From NCBI RefSeq assembly GCF_001544215.1, contig NZ_BCQB01000022.1:1-49718 (forward strand): a stretch of DNA of 49,718 nt, given 5' to 3'. Shown piece by piece: positions 17,126 to 26,647 of the stretch; positions within the stretch are counted from its first letter, which is position 1; each line of letters starts with the position of its first letter. This DNA comes from Enterococcus durans NBRC 100479 = LMG 10746 (GTDB lineage Bacteria > Bacillota > Bacilli > Lactobacillales > Enterococcaceae). The translations under genes were made by a program, and so were the position numbers. The notes under the pieces are model-generated. The model was given only the letters and a program-made list of their open reading frames with translations. It did not search any database and was not told where the DNA came from.

Positions 17126-17609
17126 TCAGATGCTCCTCCATATAGTCTTCTAATTCTGCTTCTGGTATTTGTTCGATCATTTTCTCTACAAACAGTACAC
17201 CATCTAAATGATCGATCTCATGCTGAAAAGCGCGTGCTAAGTAACCAAAAGCAGTCACTTCGATTTCTTCGCCTTCACGATCATAATAGCGTACAGTCAC
17301 TTCATCAGCACGTTTGACTGTTCCGTATACATGCGGAATGCTTAAACAGCCTTCCACATCGATACTTTCACCTTTTGCTTCGATGATTTCTGGGTTGATC
17401 AGCTCAAACTTATCTCCTTCATCGACTTCAACAACCGCAATTCGTTTGTTTTTTCCTACTTGGGGTGCGGCAATACCGATACCATCATTGGCGACCATCG
17501 TTTCATAAAGATTATCTAATAGTGCAACCGTTTCATCTGTGATGACATCGATTGGCTGAGCTACTCGTTTCAATTTATCGTTGGGGTGGATCAATATGGG
17601 ATAGCGCAT
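17118..17609 (-). CDS. def: peptide deformylase
   Basis: Removes the formyl group from nascent proteins. The three motifs are present: GIGIAAPQVG (residues 43-52), EGCLSIP with metal ligand Cys88, and HEIDH with His130, Glu131 and His134. The start is placed at the ATG at 17609 because the conserved N-terminus begins MRYPILIHP and AGAGAGG lies just upstream; a longer frame upstream runs into the end of priA. Result: 163 aa, in the same operon as priA and fmt. Confidence 0.95.
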   Translation of the reverse strand: MRYPILIHPNDKLKRVAQPIDVITDETVALLDNLYETMVANDGIGIAAPQVGKNKRIAVVEVDEGDKFELINPEIIEAKGESIDVEGCLSIPHVYGTVKRADEVTVRYYDREGEEIEVTAFGYLARAFQHEIDHLDGVLFVEKMIEQIPEAELEDYMEEHLND

Positions 17610-17622
17610 GTCTGTACCTCTC

Positions 17623-20031
17623 TTAAATAAAATGTAGTGGTTCATTATCGATTGCAACAAATAATCCTTGGCGTTGTTCTTTTTGGCTTTGATTCAAAAT
17701 TTGGTTTAACACATTTTCCAAATTAGGTTCGTGTTTGTACTTAATGATCAATTGATAGTAATAGCGGTTTTTCACACGGGAAACCGTGCTTGGTACTGGG
17801 CCTAGTAATAAACTTTTCGGTCCTAATGTCTGTTTCAACTGGTTGAAGATCTCAAATATTTTTTTTGCTGCCACTTGCTCTTCTTGGTGGCTCGTCGTGA
17901 TCTTCACCGTAAAGTAGTAAGGTGGATACCCGCTGCGGTGCCGCACATTCATTTCTTGCTGATAAAATCGTTCATAATTTTGTTCTTTTGCTAACTCGAT
18001 GGCATAATGTTGCGGATTGAACGTTTGGATAATCACTTCACCCGCTTTTTCTGCTCGACCTGCTCGACCAGAAACCTGTGTCAACAACTGAAAAGTGTGT
18101 TCACTTGAACGGAAATCTGGAAGATTGAGTGAAGTGTCGGCATTGAGTACACCTACTAACGTCACATCTGGAAAGTCTAATCCTTTCGCAATCATCTGCG
18201 TTCCCAACAAAATGTCTGCTTCCTTCTGTCCAAATTTTTGCAGAATTCGTTCGTGTGCCCCTTTTTTCCTTGTTGTATCTACATCCATTCGCAAAATACG
18301 GGCGTGAGGGTAAAGTTCTTGTAGCTCTTCTTCTACTTTCTGCGTTCCTGTTCCATAGTAACGGATCTTATTGCCGCCACAATTTGGACAACGGTGCGGA
18401 ATCGGTTCTTCATGGCCACAATAATGGCAACGCATCGAATGAGTGTCCATATGCAAAGTCAATGAGATATCACAGTTAGGACAAGGTAAGACAAACCCAC
18501 AATCTCGGCACATCACAAAGGAGGAGTAACCGCGACGGTTCAGTAATAACACCGTTTGTTCTTTTTTAGCCAATCGATCTTGTATTTTTTCTTGTAATTG
18601 ACTAGAGAATGTCGATACATGATTTTTTTGCATCTCTTTTCGCATATCGACGATTTCGATCGATGGTAATTGCGCAGATGATTTTGCGCGTTGATTCAAC
18701 CGGAGCAATTCATATACGCCTTTTTGTGCACGAGCACGTGATTCTAGAGAAGGCGTTGCACTTCCTAGCACAACTGGGCAATGATGGTAATTTCCTCTCC
18801 AGATTGCTAGATCTCTCGCATGGTAACGTGGAGTCTCGTCTTGCTTATAACTGGATTCATGTTCTTCATCGATAATGATCAATCCAATATTTTCTAACGG
18901 AGCAAATATAGCCGAACGGGCACCGACTACGACTTGTGCTTCATTTCGTTCAATCTTACGCCATTCATCATACTTCTCTCCTTGAGAAAGCCCGCTATGC
19001 AAAACAGCAACAGATTCACCAAACCGTCCCTTGAAGCGTTCGACCATCTGTGGGGTCAACGCGATCTCAGGCACAAGCATGATTGCGGTTTTCTTTTGTG
19101 ACAAGACTTCAGCGATTGCTTGCAAGTACACTTCTGTTTTGCCACTCCCCGTAATACCTTCTAACAGAAAAGTTGGGCTACTCGTGCTTTTGCCTGCGTC
19201 AATGATCCGATCCACCGCATATTGTTGTTCCTCATTCAGTTTTAAAGCAGTTGTCTGATCAAAGGTACGATGTTTGTAAGGATCACGGTAGCTCTCCACT
19301 TCTTCAAAGTGCAACCAGCCCTTTTCGTTTCCTTGGTTCAAAACAGCTGTGCTGATCCCTCTTTCTTTGAAATAAGAAACCGTTTCTGGTTGTGTTTGTT
19401 CCGCCAAGCAAAGCAACAATTCTTTTTGTTTCTTCGCATTTTGTCTCAATTTTCCCCATTCGCTGTCGATTTGTTCATTCGTTAAATCAGAGTGGACCAT
19501 TCGGATCGTTTTCACTTTGTTTTTTGTGTGGACTTCATAGTTGATATCCACTAGTTTTTCTTGACGCCAGCGGATCAATTGCGACAAGATACCTTGTTCA
19601 GTTGCTTCTTTCCAAGAAATCTCTTCTCGCCCATTAAAAAGATCCAAGACGTCTTTTTGTGCGACCAGCGGATAAATTTGCTTTTCATACTCCGCTTTCA
19701 TGACACTTGGAAGCATCGTTTGCAAACAAGTGATCTTGAATGCATACGTAATTGTCTTCATGTAATCCGCGAGTAAGAGTAATTCTTCATTCACCACCGG
19801 CGCTAAGTCTAGGATCTGGATGATTTTTTTTAATTCCTGCGTGTTGTTCCTATCCATTTTTTTTACCGTCATCACAAAACCTTGCACATGACGGTTCCCA
19901 TTACCAAAGGGCACTTCCACGCGCATACCGATTTGGATAGCTTCTTCAAGTTCAGAAGGAACCTGATAAGTGAATGGTTGATCGGTTTGCATCGTTGGTA
20001 CATCAACGATAACTTCAGCAGTTACTGTCAT
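17623..20031 (-). CDS. priA: primosomal protein N' (PriA helicase)
   Basis: A superfamily 2 helicase that restarts stalled replication forks. It has an N-terminal fork-binding domain, Walker A GITGSGKTEVYL, DEEH box, and a pair of zinc-binding cysteine clusters (CRDCGFVLPCPNC and CHYCG followed by CPNCGG) before the C-terminal helicase domain. The start was set at the ATG at 20031, since the family begins with a short segment like MTVTAEVIVDVP and GGAGG lies upstream; an ATG 32 codons further up lacks conservation. 802 aa is a usual length. coaBC, which precedes priA in Bacillus, is absent here. Confidence 0.95.
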   Translation of the reverse strand: MTVTAEVIVDVPTMQTDQPFTYQVPSELEEAIQIGMRVEVPFGNGNRHVQGFVMTVKKMDRNNTQELKKIIQILDLAPVVNEELLLLADYMKTITYAFKITCLQTMLPSVMKAEYEKQIYPLVAQKDVLDLFNGREEISWKEATEQGILSQLIRWRQEKLVDINYEVHTKNKVKTIRMVHSDLTNEQIDSEWGKLRQNAKKQKELLLCLAEQTQPETVSYFKERGISTAVLNQGNEKGWLHFEEVESYRDPYKHRTFDQTTALKLNEEQQYAVDRIIDAGKSTSSPTFLLEGITGSGKTEVYLQAIAEVLSQKKTAIMLVPEIALTPQMVERFKGRFGESVAVLHSGLSQGEKYDEWRKIERNEAQVVVGARSAIFAPLENIGLIIIDEEHESSYKQDETPRYHARDLAIWRGNYHHCPVVLGSATPSLESRARAQKGVYELLRLNQRAKSSAQLPSIEIVDMRKEMQKNHVSTFSSQLQEKIQDRLAKKEQTVLLLNRRGYSSFVMCRDCGFVLPCPNCDISLTLHMDTHSMRCHYCGHEEPIPHRCPNCGGNKIRYYGTGTQKVEEELQELYPHARILRMDVDTTRKKGAHERILQKFGQKEADILLGTQMIAKGLDFPDVTLVGVLNADTSLNLPDFRSSEHTFQLLTQVSGRAGRAEKAGEVIIQTFNPQHYAIELAKEQNYERFYQQEMNVRHRSGYPPYYFTVKITTSHQEEQVAAKKIFEIFNQLKQTLGPKSLLLGPVPSTVSRVKNRYYYQLIIKYKHEPNLENVLNQILNQSQKEQRQGLFVAIDNEPLHFI

Positions 20032-20338
20032 AGGTTCCTTCCTCCTTTTTTGATTTTGTCTAAAATAGACAAAATGGCTCTTGCTTATTTTACTAGAGAT
20101 TTCTATGTTTGTCTTACTTTCTAGCAAATCCTAAAAAAAATTAACGGCAGTAGTATAAACGAAAAGCGAATAAATGCTGGATCTCCACTTTTTTTGCTAG
20201 ATTTTGACTCAGGGTATGAGAAAAATAAGCCGAAATTCCACAAAAATTTGAGAATCAAATTTCGGAAATTTCGGCTTATGCAATTGATTGTTCGAACTGC
20301 TTTCGCTAGTTATTCTTTATTTCTAAAAAAGCTAGCTT
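20032..20338. other. rpoZ-priA intergenic region with an R1-like palindrome core
   Basis: No gene is visible in the place where Bacillus has coaBC. A palindrome at 20225-20279 has 13-bp perfect outer arms (20225-20237 with 20267-20279) and matches the centre of R1 (ATAAGCCGAAATT, CAAAAATTTG). It lacks the conserved R1 ends, so it is either a decayed copy or a minimal hairpin form. It could end transcription after rpoZ, but no T-run is seen. Confidence 0.6.
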
Positions 20339-20644
20339 TTATAGATTTTGTTCTTCACGGATACGTGATTCTAATTCTTGTTGTTCACGATCTTTTTGTG
20401 CTTTGCGTTCTTCGTCTTCCATTCTTAAACGTTCACGTTTTAATTCAGGATGTGGATCATTGATCACATTTCCTGCTTCGATTTCTTCTAGTGCTTGACC
20501 CACACTTTTTACAGATTCAAAAGAATCCATTGTTGGTTGTACTTGAGCATCTAATTCGTGTGCACGTTTGCTTGCCAAAATAACTAGAGAATATTTTGAA
20601 TTGACACGATCTAATAATGAGTCGATTGAAGGTTTTAACATCAT
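20339..20644 (-). CDS. rpoZ: DNA-directed RNA polymerase omega subunit
   Basis: Small RNA polymerase subunit that helps assemble the core enzyme. The conserved block [30 protein letters not shown] is at the N-terminus. 101 aa is longer than in many Firmicutes owing to a highly charged Arg/Glu/Gln tail (about 70-101). It starts four bases after gmk, as in the standard gmk-rpoZ arrangement. GGAG lies 10 bases before the first of two adjacent ATG codons. Confidence 0.95.
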   Translation of the reverse strand: MMLKPSIDSLLDRVNSKYSLVILASKRAHELDAQVQPTMDSFESVKSVGQALEEIEAGNVINDPHPELKRERLRMEDEERKAQKDREQQELESRIREEQNL

Positions 20645-20648
20645 AAGA

Positions 20649-21501
<853 letters not shown>

Positions 21502-21544
21502 GAGAGTGAGACAAAAATAAGAAACACTTTTGTCTCCACCTCTC
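21502..21544 (-). terminator. R1-type hairpin acting as intrinsic terminator
   Basis: GAGACAAAA and its complement form the inner stem, extended by GAGAG/CTCTC outside. In the minus direction it is followed by seven T. It is the R1 terminal hairpin without the R1 body, and ends the yicC transcript 24 bases after the stop codon of the 94-residue gene. Confidence 0.85.
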
Positions 21545-21567
21545 AATTATTAAATGATCTCGTATTT

Positions 21568-21852
21568 CTAGAATCCCATGTTCGATAGTGTATTCACTAC
21601 GCCCATGATCTCATCTTTTCTGGACAGTGCTTTTTCCGTTGGATCTGAGACTTCTTCCGCATCGATCCGAACGATAAATTTCCGATTCATCGTCACATAA
21701 GTACCGTCATTCACTAAAAGTTGTAATTCATTTTCGGTTACTTTACTGCAGGCATCTTCCCAAGCAGCAAAACCTTCCTTTTCGGATGGGATATTTCTCT
21801 TGATGATCGTTTTCCCACTTAATTCGTGGAATGTAATGTCGTAATATTTCAT
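21568..21852 (-). CDS. hypothetical small protein (94 aa)
   Basis: I do not recognise this gene. It is a soluble mixed alpha/beta-looking protein with one tryptophan and one cysteine and no signal or membrane segment. The middle (VNDGTYVTMNRKFIVRID) looks like a small beta hairpin domain. It lies 17 bases after yicC on the same transcript and before gmk. Bacillus has remA in that slot, but the sequence does not resemble RemA. The good spacing, terminator and operon position support a real gene. Confidence 0.75.
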   Translation of the reverse strand: MKYYDITFHELSGKTIIKRNIPSEKEGFAAWEDACSKVTENELQLLVNDGTYVTMNRKFIVRIDAEEVSDPTEKALSRKDEIMGVVNTLSNMGF

Positions 21853-21869
21853 TTTTGTATTCCCCTTTA

Positions 21870-22760
21870 CTATTCAATGTTTTGGATCTGCTCACGTATT
21901 TTTTCTAGTGTTGTCTTTAATTGGACCACTTGCGTCTTGATTTCGATCACATTTGATTTCGAACCGATGGTATTGACTTCACGATTCATTTCTTGGATCA
22001 AGAAGTCTAACTCTCTTCCAACCGGATATGTTGCCGCAACTAAACTATCGAGCTTTTGGGTGTGGATCACTAAGCGATCGAGTTCTTCATGGATATCGCC
22101 TCGTTCCAATAAAATGGCTAGTTCTGTCAATAATCTTTGCTCATCAACAACTGTTCCGAGAAACTCTTCCAATTTCTTTTGATATTTTTCTTGGTATTCC
22201 TGTTCATACAATGAGAAAAAGCGAGTCAGATTTGCAAGTGTCTGTTTGAACTCTTCACTATTTTGTTGCAATACACTAGTAAGTGCCAGTCCTTCCGATT
22301 GACGACTTTTTTCGATCTCAGCAAGCGCCTCTGTTGCCGTAGCAATAACCAACTCAGAAAGTTCATTCAGGTCATCTTCTGTTTTTTCTTCCACCATTAC
22401 AAAATCTTCGTTCATTGCCAATCTTTCGATCAGCCGACCGATTTCCAGATGGGCCTGATCGCCGTACCGTTGCTCAAATCCGCCTTTAAGTTTTGAAACA
22501 AGTTCATCAATCAAGTCCCAGTCAATAAAAAGCTGCTTTTGGTTTTTCCCTACATAGGCAAGGTTGATAAAAACCTCTACTCGGCCGCGACTTAGATATT
22601 GTTTGATCAATTGTCGAATATCATTTTCAATAAAATTCAATACTTTTGGGCTACGTATCTGAATGTCTAAAAAACGTTGATTTACACTTTTGATTTCTAT
22701 TTCGATTTGGTATTTCTTCGTTTCACGGACGGCTTTGCCAAAACCAGTCATACTTTTCAT
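21870..22760 (-). CDS. yicC: YicC family endoribonuclease
   Basis: A 296-residue YicC-like protein. The N-terminus MKSMTGFGKAVRE, the block IEIKSVNQRFLD and the C-terminal FLIQEMNREVNTIGSKSN with IEIKTQVVQLK are the family signatures. E. coli YicC is known as an endoribonuclease acting on small RNAs. It precedes the 94-residue gene by 17 bases and is followed by gmk after a terminator, as in many Firmicutes. Confidence 0.95.
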   Translation of the reverse strand: MKSMTGFGKAVRETKKYQIEIEIKSVNQRFLDIQIRSPKVLNFIENDIRQLIKQYLSRGRVEVFINLAYVGKNQKQLFIDWDLIDELVSKLKGGFEQRYGDQAHLEIGRLIERLAMNEDFVMVEEKTEDDLNELSELVIATATEALAEIEKSRQSEGLALTSVLQQNSEEFKQTLANLTRFFSLYEQEYQEKYQKKLEEFLGTVVDEQRLLTELAILLERGDIHEELDRLVIHTQKLDSLVAATYPVGRELDFLIQEMNREVNTIGSKSNVIEIKTQVVQLKTTLEKIREQIQNIE

Positions 22761-22778
22761 TCGACAGGGTCCCTTCCA

Positions 22779-22997
22779 TTACATATTTTCGATAGCTTTT
22801 TGGAGCGCTTCAAATTCTTCGTTTGTCAGTGTTAGTCCCTTACCCATCTTTTCATGGTCTGGTGCCCAATCGCGTAGATCAAATTTTGGTGGACGTCCGT
22901 TCCAACTAACCAGATTCAATTCTTTGCGCCATCCTTTGTTGTTTTCTGATAAAACAGCGATCTCTTCTATGATTTCATAGGAAAATTCTTGTGCCAT
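22779..22997 (-). CDS. ydbC: YdbC family PC4-like single-strand DNA-binding protein
   Basis: A 72-residue protein that closely resembles lactococcal YdbC as I recall it: EIIEEIAVLSENNKGWRKEL, then a segment of the form SWNGRPPKFDLRDWAPDHEK. That family has the PC4 fold, binds single-stranded DNA and is proposed to aid transcription. GGAGG precedes the ATG at good spacing. The start lies inside the end of the patatin-like gene (31-base overlap in another frame), so the two are co-transcribed. Confidence 0.85.
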   Translation of the reverse strand: MAQEFSYEIIEEIAVLSENNKGWRKELNLVSWNGRPPKFDLRDWAPDHEKMGKGLTLTNEEFEALQKAIENM

Positions 22998-24679
22998 TGT
23001 TGTTCCTCCTTAAGATAATATAAATACAAGATCAATAATGTGTCAATTGGTTGTGCGTCAAGTGAAGATTGCAGCTTAGCGTTTTCTTTATTTCTTATCA
23101 GTCGAAAAAGTGTGGCTTGCTTTGCTTGTTCAACCTTTTGTTTTTTTTGATATACCTGAAATTTTTGCCACTCTTCCGCATTCAATTGTCCGATGGATCG
23201 GAGGCTGTCCTTTGTCAGTATGTTTTCTTTACAGATCCGCCCCACCATTTCATTAAAATGATACACTTTATTCGGTAAAACAACTCTTTTTTTTGCTAGT
23301 AGTTCGAGCATTGCCAGTCCGCATGTCTCAATGACCACCCTGTCTTTATATAACTTACGCAAATCGCGCCAAAATTTTGGGTCCGACCAAAAGGATAGAT
23401 CGATTTGCACGTCTTTCATCAAATAGTTCAAAAATTTACGCCAACTACCTTCTGCCTCTTTGGCGGTAAAGAATGTATACCATTTTCCTTGGAAATCACC
23501 TAAAACTTTCTTTGTTTCTAAGTAACCTAACTGGATATTCATCTGATTCCTCTGACTATCAAAGATCAAAAAGCCACCTAAGGACCATAATGAGCCACAT
23601 TCCCATTGGACGAAACCAGGTGGTGGTGTGATTTTTTTAGTTATACCGGGACCATTGATATCAACCACAAAGCACTCCGTCGCCCCATGCTGGATGGCAA
23701 CATCTACCGGTAAATTATTTCGATACCCGCCATCGATATATTTTGATCCACTGATTTTTTGATAAGCCATGGCAGGATAAAAGGCAGCGGAAGCAAGTAT
23801 CCAATCTGCTATTTCTTCCGCAGATAATTGCTGGATTGGTGTGACAACTTCCGTAAAATCAGGTAATCTTGTCGCTACTGTAAATAATCGAGGCTTCGAT
23901 GTGGCTAATATTTTCTGTGGTTCAAGCATTCGCCGTAATAAATTTTCTAACGGTGCGATCGAGGTACCGCCCTCTACAATTGCCGACCTAGCCATCTGTC
24001 TCGTTTCTTGAATAAATCTTTTTCTAAGATCGTTTTCATCTGTTCTTTTTGGAAATTCCATCACTTGGCTCGTGGTGAGTTTTTTCCATAATGAAATGGC
24101 TTGGTCCAGATCATTTTGTAAAATCAATACACCATTCAGTGCCTCGACTGAAGTACCGGTAATGATTTCAAATGCAAGATCCTTTTCCTTCAATGCTTTC
24201 CATACACCAATTTGGTAGGCTCCATGTGCCCCGCCGCCACCCAATACTAACCCACTGCAATAATTCAGCTTTTTTTGCCAAACGTGTTGACCCGTTTGGT
24301 GAGTAGTCGTTTCATATTGGTGCAAGAGTAGTCGCTCGTGCCATTCAGAAGATAGTGGTTCTTCAAATCGTAATTCACAACTCTTTTTGAAGAAGTACCG
24401 TCCACAGCTTTCCAGTTGCATGAAGAAAGAACACCAATCAGTAGGGCTTTTTTCTACTAGAAGATTGCAAATGATCATTCGTGTATCCGTGAACTCCACT
24501 ACAAAATAAACTGTTTGGTTTTCAACAGTATATCTCCAAGCCTGTCGTTTTTTTGTACTCTGCCAAAACATTTGCCGACTTTCTTGATGGGTAGGGTAAA
24601 ATGGCACTACTTGTAGCGAACGTTGCAGTGATCGAGAGAGCCATTTTCTCTCTGAACTATACACCCGTTGAATATTCAT
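22967..24679 (-). CDS. patatin-like phospholipase domain protein with altered GxSxG
   Basis: A 570-residue protein. Residues 1-140 match no domain I know. A patatin domain spans about 141-345, with the oxyanion loop LGGGGAHGAY (146-155), the nucleophile elbow GTSVE (Ser177) and the Asp of YIDGGYRNN (Asp316). The C-terminal 220 residues are Lys-, Trp- and Leu-rich and of unknown role. The last Gly of the GxSxG elbow is Glu, while Ser and Asp of the dyad are kept. Activity is therefore uncertain. No signal peptide. The gene heads the transcript with ydbC and yicC. Confidence 0.88.
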   Translation of the reverse strand: MNIQRVYSSERKWLSRSLQRSLQVVPFYPTHQESRQMFWQSTKKRQAWRYTVENQTVYFVVEFTDTRMIICNLLVEKSPTDWCSFFMQLESCGRYFFKKSCELRFEEPLSSEWHERLLLHQYETTTHQTGQHVWQKKLNYCSGLVLGGGGAHGAYQIGVWKALKEKDLAFEIITGTSVEALNGVLILQNDLDQAISLWKKLTTSQVMEFPKRTDENDLRKRFIQETRQMARSAIVEGGTSIAPLENLLRRMLEPQKILATSKPRLFTVATRLPDFTEVVTPIQQLSAEEIADWILASAAFYPAMAYQKISGSKYIDGGYRNNLPVDVAIQHGATECFVVDINGPGITKKITPPPGFVQWECGSLWSLGGFLIFDSQRNQMNIQLGYLETKKVLGDFQGKWYTFFTAKEAEGSWRKFLNYLMKDVQIDLSFWSDPKFWRDLRKLYKDRVVIETCGLAMLELLAKKRVVLPNKVYHFNEMVGRICKENILTKDSLRSIGQLNAEEWQKFQVYQKKQKVEQAKQATLFRLIRNKENAKLQSSLDAQPIDTLLILYLYYLKEEQQWHKNFPMKS

Positions 24680-24963
24680 TTTCTTCTCCTTTTCCGGTAA
24701 TTATAACAAGTGGCACACATAAACTAGTTAGAGAATTTGTTTTTTATTTTTAGTATACTATTTTTTTGAGAAATACTAAAATGAATTAGTTGTTGCAAAA
24801 ATATCAGTATATGTGGCTTTTTAAAGGATTTATTAAGTAATCCAAAAAATGGTATGGCTTTCAGATAACAAGCGGTTTTGTAATGGAATTTTAAAATAAA
24901 AGAAACAAGCTTTTTTATGATAAATGTTGTAAAATAAAAGAGATAAAGGCTAAGAGGAGGAGC
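24680..24963. other. divergent promoter region
   Basis: 284 bases between the divergent patatin-like gene and the plus-strand unknown gene. It is very AT-rich and must hold both promoters. Several TATACT/TAAAAT-like sequences occur, but no pair of hexamers is convincing. I see no other structure. Confidence 0.35.
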
Positions 24964-24966
24964 ATG

Positions 24967-25743
24967 ATGACTGAGTCAGTTTATGTACATATCGATACGA
25001 CAAGTAATGCAGTTTTAACAAAAGGACTGACGATCAGTGATTTTTCAAACGGCATCGTGCATTTTCCACAAAATTTGTTATTGTTGGACCCTTCAACGAC
25101 CGCTGGTGAGTACGAGTCACATACCGGTCTGAAAGTTATCCGTGGTACAGAAAATATCCAGCAATTTTTTGCCTCTGTACGTAATAGAAATCGTTCTGGC
25201 GATTTAAAATGGATCGACTTCAGTGATCTAACGATGTTAAAAGAACTAACACCCTTAGAAATTTCTGAGTTACTTTACTTTGGACACATGAAAACACATC
25301 TTCATTCTCCATTTTTTTATAAGTTACAAAATAATTTTGTTTATTTCGATTTAAATGATCAATTAGGACGTATTTATTATCGCTATTTAGACGAATTTTA
25401 CCGGATTTTCGCAAATAAATTAAGCACGATCTTATTTGAAAAAATCAACGAGAAAAAATCCTTTTTCCGTCGTGATATCCCTGTTGAGAACATCAGTGTC
25501 GATCTATTAAAAGATATGCGTAATTTAATGCAAGAAGGCATCATCTTTTCATTTGAACAAGGTGGATTGGTCAACGATGAATATCGTATTCCTATTTATG
25601 TGATCGAAGATTATATTTGGAAATTAAAAGGAACACGCTACCGTGAAGAAGAAGCAATCGGGACTTTAGTTTACCAAGCCGCTGATCGGCATTGGAAACT
25701 TGAAGGTGAAGCAGTTGATTTTACTGCGAATACATTGATTTAA
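24967..25743 (+). CDS. hypothetical protein (258 aa)
   Basis: I do not recognise this gene. The protein is soluble, rich in aromatic residues and mixed alpha/beta. The N-terminal 75 residues look like a small beta-rich domain. The middle (about 120-160) has a run of Tyr/Phe (FVYFDLNDQLGRIYYRYLDE). The last 80 residues seem to form another compact domain. Two ATG codons are adjacent; I chose the second (24967) because GGAGG then lies six bases away, not three. It is alone on the plus strand and ends in front of a very long hairpin (25857-25926). It is well formed and expressed-looking, so probably a real lactic-acid-bacterial gene of unknown role. Confidence 0.8.
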   Translation: MTESVYVHIDTTSNAVLTKGLTISDFSNGIVHFPQNLLLLDPSTTAGEYESHTGLKVIRGTENIQQFFASVRNRNRSGDLKWIDFSDLTMLKELTPLEISELLYFGHMKTHLHSPFFYKLQNNFVYFDLNDQLGRIYYRYLDEFYRIFANKLSTILFEKINEKKSFFRRDIPVENISVDLLKDMRNLMQEGIIFSFEQGGLVNDEYRIPIYVIEDYIWKLKGTRYREEEAIGTLVYQAADRHWKLEGEAVDFTANTLI

Positions 25744-25856
25744 AACGGGCAAGACAGACGTTTCCATTTTTTCAGTAAAAGCATTAGATCAGGGGAAACA
25801 TTTCTTTTGTCCACTCCAAAAACAAACGGGACATCTTTTAAGAACCCTATTCAAAC

Positions 25857-25926
25857 AAAAACATACTAAGATTAGAGGGTAATTTCATCCGTCGATGAAT
25901 TTACCCTCTAATCTTAGTATGTTTTT
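25857..25926. terminator. very long bidirectional hairpin between convergent genes
   Basis: A 26-bp perfect stem (25857-25882 with 25901-25926), one T-T mismatch, then six more base pairs closing on a four-base loop. A and T runs at the outer ends give a T-tract in both directions. It lies between the unknown plus-strand gene and thiT and probably ends both transcripts, though it is much longer than an ordinary terminator. An imperfect GTTTCC/GGAAAC hairpin at about 25758-25822 lies before it. Confidence 0.85.
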
Positions 25927-25965
25927 CATTTATCTATTACTGTTCCTGATCGTACTTCATATTTT

Positions 25966-26547
25966 TCAGAAACTATTTCTTTGTCTTTGGCTGTGGCCTA
26001 GGAATAATGCCGGCATCGTTCGTTCAATCCCAATTAAAACGACGATAGTGACTACTCCTGTCGCAAGACCACTTGCCCCATTCATGACGAAAGAAAAAAT
26101 CCATGGATTCATTCCCCATAATGCATAACTTCCCCAAAAAACAACACCTGCGATGAAGTGCCAAAAATATCTTGCCCCCACACCAACAATTGTTCCTGAT
26201 ACAATAGTGGTGGTCATTCCCCGTGTATTTCCTTCTATAACATTTTTTTGCATTCTCTTGGAAAAGAGGCCAGCAAATCCTGCGAAAGTAAATGCGATCG
26301 GATATTCGATCAGAACTTGGATAACACTAAGATAGTAAACTTGTCCGGTCGGAAAATGGAGAATCCCCCAAATAAATCCCGAGAGTAAACCGGCTTTCCA
26401 ACCTCGTCTTAGTGCAAACAACGTGAGTGGGATCTGACCTAGTAAAATTGAAAAACTACTACCTATTTGCAATGGGATCAATGATAGAACCAGTGCTAAA
26501 GCAGCCACGATCGTTCCTTCAATCCAAACGCTGTACTTCTTTTCCAT
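25966..26547 (-). CDS. thiT: thiamine transporter ThiT (ECF substrate-binding subunit)
   Basis: A 193-residue membrane protein with six hydrophobic segments, the S component of an energy-coupling-factor importer for thiamine. The segment GWKAGLLSGFIWGILHF and the Trp/Tyr-rich middle (GARYFWHFIAGVVFWGSYAL) are typical of ThiT. It relies on an EcfAA'T module encoded elsewhere. The TPP riboswitch upstream proves the vitamin link. The last residues (SQRQRNSF) are hydrophilic. Confidence 0.95.
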   Translation of the reverse strand: MEKKYSVWIEGTIVAALALVLSLIPLQIGSSFSILLGQIPLTLFALRRGWKAGLLSGFIWGILHFPTGQVYYLSVIQVLIEYPIAFTFAGFAGLFSKRMQKNVIEGNTRGMTTTIVSGTIVGVGARYFWHFIAGVVFWGSYALWGMNPWIFSFVMNGASGLATGVVTIVVLIGIERTMPALFLGHSQRQRNSF

Positions 26548-26554
26548 AAAAAAA

Positions 26555-26592
26555 CTTCCTCCTTTTTAGTATAAAAACCACAAAGGAGGAAG
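26555..26592 (-). promoter_or_regulatory. hairpin sequestering the thiT Shine-Dalgarno
   Basis: An 11-bp perfect stem pairs CTTCCTCCTTT (minus strand, 26592-26582) with AAAGGAGGAAG (26565-26555), with a 16-base loop. The right arm is the thiT ribosome site, and seven T then the ATG follow directly. It can act as a terminator or as a translation block and is the likely expression platform of the riboswitch just upstream. Confidence 0.85.
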
Positions 26593-26647
26593 TAATTTCA
26601 AAATCATTACTCCAGCAGATACTTCAAGATGAGTATCTACTACTCGT

